Source of the DNA: Thioalkalivibrio sp.
GTDB taxonomy: Bacteria; Pseudomonadota; Gammaproteobacteria; Ectothiorhodospirales; Ectothiorhodospiraceae
NCBI GenBank assembly: GCA_003555285.1
Contig: PWGH01000148.1
Location: forward strand, 1 to 24,488
Direction of reading: 5' to 3'
DNA length: 24,488 nucleotides
The notes under the pieces are model-generated. The model had not been told where the DNA came from and did not search any database. It saw only the letters and a program-made list of their open reading frames with translations. Below are positions 1 through 5,672 of this stretch, in pieces (within the stretch, counting starts at the first letter, position 1; each line of letters begins with the position of its first letter). The position numbers and the translations under genes are program-made.

Positions 1-2501
1 CGGTGTTCGTCGCGCTCGCGGTCGTGATAGTCGACCACCAGGGCCATCTCCCGGTCGTAGTCGGTGAAGCAGATGCGGGTGAGCCGCTCGTGGGCGACGC
101 GCTGGGTCAGCTGCATGATGTGGAAGTAGCGCAGGTAGACGCTGCCCTCGGACAGGTTCTGATGGAACTGCGCCATCAACGGTTCGTCCTCCGGGCGAAT
201 CGGACGGATCGTCACGGCCCGCTCGTCCTTCAGGACCCAATCGGTAACGTACTGGATCGGATAGGGTCGGATCGCCGGGCGCGGCAAGGTCTGCATATCG
301 ACGTTCGGTTCATGCAGCAGCACCCGGGCATCCAGGGCGCGCAAGGCGCCGTGTCCGGAAGCGTCCATCGGCGAGGCCAGCAAGGGGTTGATGTCGATCT
401 CCTTGATCTCCGGATGCTCGATGATCAGCTGGCTGAAGCGCACCAGCAGCTTTTCGATCTGCGGCAGGTCCACCGCCTCGCGGCCGCGAACGCCCTGCAG
501 TGCGGTATGAATGCGGGTCTGCTCCATCAGGCGACGGGCGAGGGTGGTCGTCAGCGGCGGCAGGGCGACGGCGCTGTCGCGCATCACCTCGACCATCTGC
601 CCGCCGGCACCGAACAACAGCACGGGGCCGAACTGGGCATCGACACTGCTGCCGAGGATGAGTTCGTAGCTGTCGTCGCGGGAGATCATCGGTTGCACAG
701 TGACGCCGTCGAAATGCTCCGCTCCGGCCTTCGCCGTCACGGTGTCGCGGATGCCTTCGAAGGCCGCGGTCACGGCCGTGTCGTCGGTCAGGTGCAGGCG
801 CACGCCGCCGACGTCGCTCTTGTGGGTGACGGTCTTCGAGTCCAGTTTGACCACCACCGGATAGCCGATCGAGCGGGCCTGGAGCACCGCCTCGGCGGCG
901 GTGTGCGCCTTGTGGGTCGCGACCACCGGGATGCCGTAGGCCGACAGCAGGGTCTTCGACTCGAGTTCGGTCAGCACGGTGCGCTGGTCGCGGGCGGCCT
1001 GCTTCAGCAGGCGTTTCACCTGGGTCAGCGCGAGGCCGGACTCGTCCCAGGTCATCGCCGGGGCCGGGGTTTCATACAGCGCCTTCAGGCTGCAGTGGTA
1101 GCGCCACATCAGGTTGAACAGGTGGGCGGCGGCATCCGGATGCGAATAGGTCGGGATGTTGGCCTGGTTCAGAATCGCCTGGCCGGCGACGACGTCGGCG
1201 CCGCCCATCCAGCTGGCGAGCACCGGCTTCTTCAGGTCTTTCGCGCATTCCTTGATGCGCTCGGCGGTGCGGGTCGGATCGGTCATCGCCTGCGGCGTCA
1301 GCACCACCAGGATGCCGTCGGCATTCGGATCGCGTGCGGCGATCTCGAAGGCCTGGGCATAACGCTCCGGATCGGCGTCGCCCAGGATGTCGACCGGGTT
1401 GCCGTGGCTCCAGTGCGCCGGGAGTACGGCATTCAGTCCGGCCAAGGTGTCTTCGTGCAGCGGGGTCAGCTCGCCGCCGCCGGTGATCAGCGCGTCGGTG
1501 CTGAGCACGCCCGGGCCGCCGGCATTGGTCAGAATCGTCAGACGCCGTCCCTGCGGCAGATAGGCCTGCTTCGCGAGCACCTGCGCGACATTGAACATCT
1601 CGGCCAGCGAGTCGACGCGCAGCACTCCGGAGCGACGGAACGCGGCGTCGAGCACCGCATCGCTGCCGGCCAGGGTGCCGGTGTGCGAGGCGGCCGCCTT
1701 CGCAGCAGCGTCGGTGCGGCCGGCCTTGATCACGATGATCGGCTTGGTCAGCGCGACCTCGCGGGCGGCGGAGAGAAACGAGCGGGCATCGCCGATGCTT
1801 TCCATGTAGATCACGATGCTGCGGGTGTGCGGATCATCGCCCAGGTAGTGGATGAGATCGCCCCAATCGACGTCGAGCATCGAACCGATCGACGCGAAGG
1901 TGCTGAAGCCCACGTTGTGCTGCCGGCTCCAGTCGAGTACCGCGGTGCCGACCGCGCCGCTTTGGCTGATGAAGGCGACGTGGCCGGGCTGGGCCATCAC
2001 CCCGGCGAAGGTCGCGTTCAGACCGGTGCGCGGGCTCATCACCCCGAGGCAGTTGGGCCCGATCACCCGCAGCGCGCTGTGCTGCAAGGCTTCCTGGATC
2101 TCGGCCTCCAGGGCCGCGCCTTCGGTTCCGATTTCCCGGAAGCCGGCGGAGATCACGATCGCACCGCGTACGCCCGCAGCCACGCATTCGCGAATCACCG
2201 CGGGCACGGTCGGTGCCGGCGTGGCGATGATTGCCAAATCCACCGATTCCGGCACATCCGCGATCGTGGCGTAGGCGCGGACCCCCAGCACGCTCTGGCG
2301 CTGTCCGTTCACCGGGTACAGGGTGCCGCCGAAGGGGTGGCTGAGCAGGTTCCACAGCAGGGTGCGGCCGACACTCCCGACCCGGTCGGTGGCGCCGATC
2401 AGCGCGATCGACTTCGGGGAGAAGATCGAACGCAGGTGCTGGTGATCGGAACGCAGGATATCGTAGGACCGATCGGGATTCCGGGCGAGACTCAAGCTCA
2501 T
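1..2501 (-). CDS. patZ: PatZ-like acyl-CoA ligase (ADP-forming) / GNAT protein acetyltransferase, 3' end beyond the window
   Basis: The reading frame is open from ATG 2501 to the window edge (about 833 codons), so the C-terminus is missing. The N-terminus carries the CoA-binding Rossmann domain of ADP-forming acyl-CoA synthetases (starts [16 protein letters not shown], then [16 protein letters not shown]). It is followed by the succinyl-CoA ligase-like domain with the phospho-histidine loop [17 protein letters not shown], an ATP-grasp domain ([21 protein letters not shown]) and the start of a GNAT acetyltransferase ([18 protein letters not shown]). This order matches E. coli PatZ/YfiQ (Pka), which acetylates lysines on metabolic enzymes such as acetyl-CoA synthetase; in PatZ itself the ligase part is catalytically dead. 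Here the histidine loop looks intact, so ligase activity cannot be excluded. The Shine-Dalgarno is weak. ATG 2501 is chosen because the CoA-binding fold starts soon after it; ATG 2508 is in another frame. Confidence 0.9.
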   Translation of the reverse strand, partial: MSLSLARNPDRSYDILRSDHQHLRSIFSPKSIALIGATDRVGSVGRTLLWNLLSHPFGGTLYPVNGQRQSVLGVRAYATIADVPESVDLAIIATPAPTVPAVIRECVAAGVRGAIVISAGFREIGTEGAALEAEIQEALQHSALRVIGPNCLGVMSPRTGLNATFAGVMAQPGHVAFISQSGAVGTAVLDWSRQHNVGFSTFASIGSMLDVDWGDLIHYLGDDPHTRSIVIYMESIGDARSFLSAAREVALTKPIIVIKAGRTDAAAKAAASHTGTLAGSDAVLDAAFRRSGVLRVDSLAEMFNVAQVLAKQAYLPQGRRLTILTNAGGPGVLSTDALITGGGELTPLHEDTLAGLNAVLPAHWSHGNPVDILGDADPERYAQAFEIAARDPNADGILVVLTPQAMTDPTRTAERIKECAKDLKKPVLASWMGGADVVAGQAILNQANIPTYSHPDAAAHLFNLMWRYHCSLKALYETPAPAMTWDESGLALTQVKRLLKQAARDQRTVLTELESKTLLSAYGIPVVATHKAHTAAEAVLQARSIGYPVVVKLDSKTVTHKSDVGGVRLHLTDDTAVTAAFEGIRDTVTAKAGAEHFDGVTVQPMISRDDSYELILGSSVDAQFGPVLLFGAGGQMVEVMRDSAVALPPLTTTLARRLMEQTRIHTALQGVRGREAVDLPQIEKLLVRFSQLIIEHPEIKEIDINPLLASPMDASGHGALRALDARVLLHEPNVDMQTLPRPAIRPYPIQYVTDWVLKDERAVTIRPIRPEDEPLMAQFHQNLSEGSVYLRYFHIMQLTQRVAHERLTRICFTDYDREMALVVDYHDRERDEH

Positions 2502-2742
2502 GGTGCATACCTGTGGTGGGCTTCGCCGAGGCCGGTACGAAGCGCGGCTACAATCAACGTGGCAACGCGCACTTCGGGCGTCCCGGCGAGAGGCTGTGCT
2601 GCATTGCACAACGAAAGCTTACTCACAATCTGAATCCAATTCAAGGATCTGATTCGCATTTTTACCCAGTATCTTGCCAACGACCGTGATGGCGTTGGGA
2701 CCGGGCGACAGTTTGGTGGGCCAGCATCGGGGGAAATACGCA

Positions 2743-3081
2743 GTGGGCTTCTGGAATCAGATGGCGTACGCGATACGCAGCACCCGCGCGGCCATCGCCG
2801 CTCTGGGTATGGTGGTGGTGTTGATGGTGCTGCTGTACGGCCGCTGGACGACGCCGGAGGTGGTGGACCGGCGTGTGCTCCTGGTTCCCGTGCTGGCGGT
2901 GGAGCGGGAAAGCGAGGAGACGCACTGGATCCGGGTCGTGGTCGAAACGCCGGAGGATGGGGTGCTGCGGATCCTCTGGCGGGAGGCGCAGCCGTCGTTG
3001 CAGGCGGGTGCCGAGGTGCCGCTCGCGGTCATCGAATACGCCGATGGTCGCCGCGATTACCGGTTATTGGCACGCCCTTGA
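2743..3081 (+). CDS. small single-pass membrane protein of unknown function
   Basis: This encodes a 112-residue protein that I do not recognise. GTG 2743 is preferred because a CGGGGGAA Shine-Dalgarno lies about 8 bases upstream. In-frame alternatives are TTG 2674, ATG 2689 and ATG 2761. A short basic N-terminus (AIRSTRAAIAALG) leads into one hydrophobic helix (around residues 16-33). The remaining ~75 residues are soluble and predicted beta-rich: VLLVPVLAVERESEETHWIR, then WREAQPSLQAGAEVPLAVIE and a C-terminal RRDYRLLARP. The likely topology is N-in with a periplasmic C-terminal domain. It is divergent from patZ and followed by a weak terminator hairpin. No functional motif is visible, so the gene call rests on codon pattern, Shine-Dalgarno and terminator. 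Confidence 0.6.
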   Translation: MGFWNQMAYAIRSTRAAIAALGMVVVLMVLLYGRWTTPEVVDRRVLLVPVLAVERESEETHWIRVVVETPEDGVLRILWREAQPSLQAGAEVPLAVIEYADGRRDYRLLARP

Positions 3082-3148
3082 ACCCAGGATGCCTGGCGCC
3101 GTGCCGCCACGCATCCATGCCCGCCCATAGGATTCAACTCTGGTCGCG

Positions 3149-3177
3149 CGGGATCTTCAGCGGCCATCCCGGTTTTT
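3149..3177 (+). terminator. probable intrinsic terminator after the small membrane protein gene
   Basis: A 6-bp inverted repeat CGGGAT (3149-3154) / ATCCCG (3166-3171) with an 11-base loop is followed by GTTTTT. It lies about 70 bases after the + strand stop at 3081 and abuts the stop of the convergent lipoprotein gene. The stem is short, so strength is uncertain. Confidence 0.45.
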
Positions 3178-3716
3178 CACCAGATTGACGCATCCGATGC
3201 CCTGTCCAGTCGCTCGAACATCCGCTGTCGATACCTGTCTCGAGCGGACGTTGGAGCGGGATCGGATACCGTTGCCTCGTCCATTACCGCGGACCCGAGA
3301 CGTTCCGGCCGTTCGAAGCGCTGGTTCGCGGTTGTCGCAGGCGGTGCGTAGCCGAAGGTGCCATCCGGTTCGGCAGTTCCCGGGATCGTCCCACGGCGTT
3401 GCACCGTGACGTCGGTGTGGCCCCCCTGTCGGGTGACGATCCGGTGTCCATCTCGGTACCGCGTGATCTGCGTCCCGTCGGCGTGAATCGGGTCACCCTG
3501 CGTCGCATGGGTGCTGCTCGTGCCGCGGTGATGGTGGGTGTGCACATCCGCCACCGCGCACCCCGTCGCGCCCGGACTCAGCACCAGCAGTAGGGCCAGC
3601 GCGGCGGCACCCGAGGTGCTGAGTCGTTCGATGGTCCCTGGTCTGCCCGATCGCCGGTGTTCCCGAGGTGGAAACCGGGGTGACGCGCTGCTTGTCGGGC
3701 GGCACCGGCCGCTCAC
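3177..3716 (-). CDS. putative lipoprotein translationally coupled to a curlin-repeat gene
   Basis: This encodes a 179-residue protein of unknown family. GTG 3716 is chosen because it overlaps the TGA of the upstream curlin-repeat gene as GTGA, a typical coupling arrangement. No better start is in frame before the hydrophobic segment. A basic ~33-residue N-terminus precedes the hydrophobic stretch TSGAAALALLLVLSPGATGC; the terminal Cys could be a lipidation site, though ATGC is an imperfect lipobox. The mature part is polar. It begins with a His cluster (VADVHTHHHRG), continues with ADGTQITRYRDGHRIVTRQG and TVQRRGTIPGTAEPDG, and ends in a charged tail (SARDRYRQRMFERLDRASD). Co-translation suggests a role with the secreted curlin-like proteins, such as anchoring, chaperoning or export, but this is inferred from position only. 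Confidence 0.6.
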   Translation of the reverse strand: MSGRCRPTSSASPRFPPREHRRSGRPGTIERLSTSGAAALALLLVLSPGATGCAVADVHTHHHRGTSSTHATQGDPIHADGTQITRYRDGHRIVTRQGGHTDVTVQRRGTIPGTAEPDGTFGYAPPATTANQRFERPERLGSAVMDEATVSDPAPTSARDRYRQRMFERLDRASDASIW

Positions 3717-4027
3717 CGCTGTAGCCCCGGTGCACTCGTGGAACGACCGCGGCCGGCGTCGGCGTGCTTGGCGTGGCCGGCCTGTGCCTGCCGGTTCGGG
3801 TTGCGCTCGCGGCCGCAGCCCTGTCCGGTCTGGTTGATGTTCACATGCCCTTGTTGATACGTGGTGTTGGTGTTGAGTTCTCCGCATTGACTGGTTCGGT
3901 TGATATTGACGTGGCCGATCTGAATGGTCGCATTGTTGTTTTCCTGTGCCACTGCCAGTCCCCCCAGAGAGCTCACGAGGACCGTGCAGGCCATCAGCAG
4001 GATCGACGTGGACGTTGAATGCCTCAT
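3713..4027 (-). CDS. secreted curlin-like 11-residue repeat protein, third of the cluster
   Basis: This encodes 104 residues. ATG 4027 follows a good AGGAG Shine-Dalgarno about 9 bases upstream. A Sec signal peptide (MRHSTSTSILLMACTVLVSS, cleaving near AVAQ) is followed by four 11-residue units with Gln in register, for example VNINRTSQCGE, LNTNTTYQQGH and VNINQTGQGCG. The unit resembles half of a curlin repeat (Pfam Curlin_rpt, Q-x-G-x2-N), in which each half forms one beta-strand of an amyloid solenoid. After the repeats the protein changes to a basic Arg/Gly/Ala tail (RERNPNRQAQAGHAKHADAG) without repeats. Two Cys residues sit inside repeat positions. The stop overlaps the next gene by GTGA. 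Assignment to curlin-like secreted proteins is confident; amyloid formation is inference. Confidence 0.8.
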   Translation of the reverse strand: MRHSTSTSILLMACTVLVSSLGGLAVAQENNNATIQIGHVNINRTSQCGELNTNTTYQQGHVNINQTGQGCGRERNPNRQAQAGHAKHADAGRGRSTSAPGLQR

Positions 4028-4124
4028 GAATGTATTCTCCTGGATGTGCGATAAAACAAAGACAGCCCGATGCTGTCGGAAACGCCGTAACCGGGAAGTC
4101 CTGCACGGACTTCCCGGGATGAAC

Positions 4125-4460
4125 CTAACGGTAGTTTCTTCCGGTGGAATAGGCGCCGCGTGTGGATGTTGAGAACGCCGGGTGGTCATATTGGGTTTGG
4201 CGCACCTTGTTGTCGTTGCGTGCCCCGCGCTGTTGAGTGTTCGACTCGTTCTGCTGGCCGACTTGTACGGTCCGGCTGACGTTGATATCGCAATCCTGAC
4301 GTACGTTGGACTGATTGATTCGTTCGTGCTGAATCTGGACGTTGAAACAGGGACCGTGCGTTCGTTCACTGGCGGTTGCGCCAAAGGTGAAGGATCCTAA
4401 GGCCAGGATCACCACACCGGAGGCCATTAGGGTGGCCTTCATGCTGGGATCGCGCATCAT
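4125..4460 (-). CDS. secreted curlin-like repeat protein, second of the cluster (diverged repeats)
   Basis: This encodes 111 residues. ATG 4460 (or ATG 4457) follows a GAGG Shine-Dalgarno at 5-8 bases; an internal ATG at 4442 would also leave a full signal peptide (MKATLMASGVVILALGSFTF, cleaving near GATAS). The mature protein has five units in 11-residue register that are looser than in its neighbours: INQSNVRQDCD, INVSRTVQVGQ, QNESNTQQRGA, RNDNKVRQTQY. Gln recurs every 11 residues and Asn is frequent at turns, as in curlin repeats. Two Cys residues (PCFN and QDCD) could form a disulfide. The C-terminus is Tyr/Ser/Thr-rich (STSTRGAYSTGRNYR). It lies 64 bases after the first curlin-like gene and 97 bases before the third, all on the minus strand, suggesting one operon. 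Confidence 0.75.
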   Translation of the reverse strand: MMRDPSMKATLMASGVVILALGSFTFGATASERTHGPCFNVQIQHERINQSNVRQDCDINVSRTVQVGQQNESNTQQRGARNDNKVRQTQYDHPAFSTSTRGAYSTGRNYR

Positions 4461-4524
4461 TGATACCTCGTGTTCCGGGAGTGCAAAGGGGATCGACGCC
4501 CGGTTCCGGGCGTCGGCACCGGGT

Positions 4525-4851
4525 TCAATGCTGCGAGCGGCCGCGCGTCAGGCTGGAGCGGTTGGAAAATCCCTGCTGACGGGTTTCGTTGTAGTTGATC
4601 TGTCCGAATTGCCCCGATTCGTTCCAGTTGTGATCGCCGCGTTGACGGGTGCGGTTGGCATTATCCCTGCCTTCCTGGAAGGTGGCATTGTCATTGATTC
4701 GGCCGTGCTGGTAGGTGTCGTTGGTGTTGATACGCCCTTCCTGTATCGTGGTATTGACATTGTTCTGGGCGGAAACGGGCCCCGCCAGTGCGGCCAGCAC
4801 GGCGGCAACTGCGATGGCGGCAGGAATCAGTTTCGATGTGATGGTATTCAT
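4525..4851 (-). CDS. secreted curlin-like 11-residue repeat protein, first of the cluster
   Basis: This encodes 108 residues. ATG 4851 has a GAGG Shine-Dalgarno 7 bases upstream. The signal peptide (KLIPAAIAVAAVLAALAGPV, cleaving at SAQ) is followed by an almost perfect array of six 11-residue units: NNVNTTIQEGR, INTNDTYQHGR, INDNATFQEGR, DNANRTRQRGD, HNWNESGQFGQ, INYNETRQQGF. The consensus is I-N-x-N-x-T-x-Q-x-G-R. Curlin repeats of CsgA/CsgB are about 22 residues (strand-turn-strand) with Q-x-G-x2-N motifs, so two of these units equal one solenoid turn, giving about three turns. That is smaller than CsgA (five turns). It is probably the first gene of the four-gene cluster. No csgD/E/F/G homologue is present in the window, so the export route is unknown. 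Confidence 0.85.
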   Translation of the reverse strand: MNTITSKLIPAAIAVAAVLAALAGPVSAQNNVNTTIQEGRINTNDTYQHGRINDNATFQEGRDNANRTRQRGDHNWNESGQFGQINYNETRQQGFSNRSSLTRGRSQH

Positions 4852-5266
4852 GGTTTATCCTCATTGTCGGAAAAGTCGATGTTTGATCCGTTCTATGAAA
4901 AGAATCGGGACGGGCGGGCTTGATGCGGTCCGAATGTGGAAGTCCTGAATCAAGATAATCAGGGCCTTTCCGGTGAGAATCCGGCCCGCCATCCCGCCGT
5001 CGAAATGAGGATAGTGGAGGCAACTGAACGGGTTCTGAACATGTGAAAAAAATCTCAATCGGCGTTCAGGTTTTGTTTACTTTAGGGAAACCCTGATGTA
5101 CCAACATTGCCTTGGGTGGGTCGGGCAGGCGAACAGGTGCCGGCCCGGTATGACCGCGAGGCGGCGACCCGGTCGGGCGCAGCGGTAAGGGCAGCGGGCA
5201 ACGGGCGAGGGCGACAGAGGGGAAGGGGCGAGCTCCAGCGCGGCTGGAGCCAGACCCTGGTGCCGG
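4852..5266. other. 415-base intergenic stretch upstream of the curlin-like cluster
   Basis: No convincing gene on either strand. It must hold the promoter of the curlin-like cluster, but I find no clear sigma70 -35/-10 pair. Two things are visible: an AT-rich patch around 5038-5083 (an A7 run on the + strand, T7 on the minus strand) unlike the surrounding DNA, and a short dyad AGGGAAACCCT at 5084-5094. The 5232-5250 hairpin, listed separately, belongs to the neighbouring DUF3185 gene. Confidence 0.5.
5232..5250 (-). terminator. perfect 8-bp hairpin downstream of the DUF3185 gene
   Basis: GCTCCAGC (5232-5239), a 3-base loop, then GCTGGAGC (5243-5250), 16 bases after the stop at 5267 on the minus strand. 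It has no U-tract on either strand, so it may be a weak or Rho-assisted terminator or an mRNA 3'-end stabiliser. Confidence 0.45.
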
Positions 5267-5479
5267 TCAGCGTCGGGGCGCTCCGAAGATGGTCAACAGC
5301 AGGCCCGCGACGGTAGCTGCCGCACCACCGATGAAGTACCACATGGTTTCTTCGGTGTAGCGGCCGGTCAGACCCTCGTGCACTTCTTCAAAAAAGGTCT
5401 CGGAGGCCTGCCAGCCGAAAAATAGCAGGAGGATGCCTACGACCAGCAGTACGATGCCAAGAATCCGAATGGGCGTCAT
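5267..5479 (-). CDS. DUF3185 family small membrane protein
   Basis: This encodes a 70-residue protein. ATG 5479 is preceded by AGGAGC at 7 bases, which decides it over upstream in-frame starts. It has two transmembrane helices: RILGIVLLVVGILLLFFGW at the N-terminus and FIGGAAATVAGLLLTIFG at the C-terminus. They flank a polar loop with the family signature QASETFFEEVHEGLTGRYTE. DUF3185 proteins are small inner-membrane proteins of unknown function, common in gammaproteobacteria. It has its own strong sigma70-like promoter (5563-5591). A second DUF3185 protein lies at 18809-18997. Confidence 0.85.
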   Translation of the reverse strand: MTPIRILGIVLLVVGILLLFFGWQASETFFEEVHEGLTGRYTEETMWYFIGGAAATVAGLLLTIFGAPRR

Positions 5480-5562
5480 GGAATGCTCCTTGGTAAGGGT
5501 GGGTGGCGGTTCGAGCGCGCTCGGGGCGATCAGTGTCCGCCCTTCCTCTGGACGGTACGCCA

Positions 5563-5591
5563 AGTATTTGGATTGACAAGGTTCCTGTCAA
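5563..5591 (-). promoter_or_regulatory. sigma70-type promoter of the DUF3185 gene, with dyad over the -35
   Basis: On the minus strand a perfect TTGACA (5591-5586) is separated by 17 bases from AATACT (5568-5563), 4/6 to TATAAT. This predicts a transcript start near 5556 and a leader of about 75 bases before ATG 5479. The -35 is one arm of an inverted repeat TTGACA (5573-5578) / TGTCAA (5586-5591), which could be an operator. Confidence 0.6.
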
Positions 5592-5672
5592 CGGCAGGAC
5601 GGTTGCAAAACCGTTCGGCGCGGCACCGTGGAGCCCTCGGGAAGGCCCGCTGCGCAGGCCAACACGGTGTCT

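Noticed and set aside
3..2633. 876-codon + strand open frame
   Set aside because: It is the antisense shadow of the patZ-like gene; its translation is His/Gly/Arg/Asp-rich with no domain, as GC-rich antisense frames usually are.
3067..3082. sigma54-like TTGGCAC...TTGAA
   Set aside because: The spacing between the GG and TG elements is one base short and no + strand gene starts downstream.
4560..4790. 33-base periodic repeats that might suggest a CRISPR array
   Set aside because: The period is 11 codons inside a coding frame; units vary at synonymous and variable positions and there are no conserved repeats with unique spacers.
4342..4923. 193-codon + strand frame with Val/Gly/Asp-rich repeats
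   Set aside because: Its repetitive look is the complement of the curlin-like repeats on the minus strand, and it has no signal peptide or Shine-Dalgarno.
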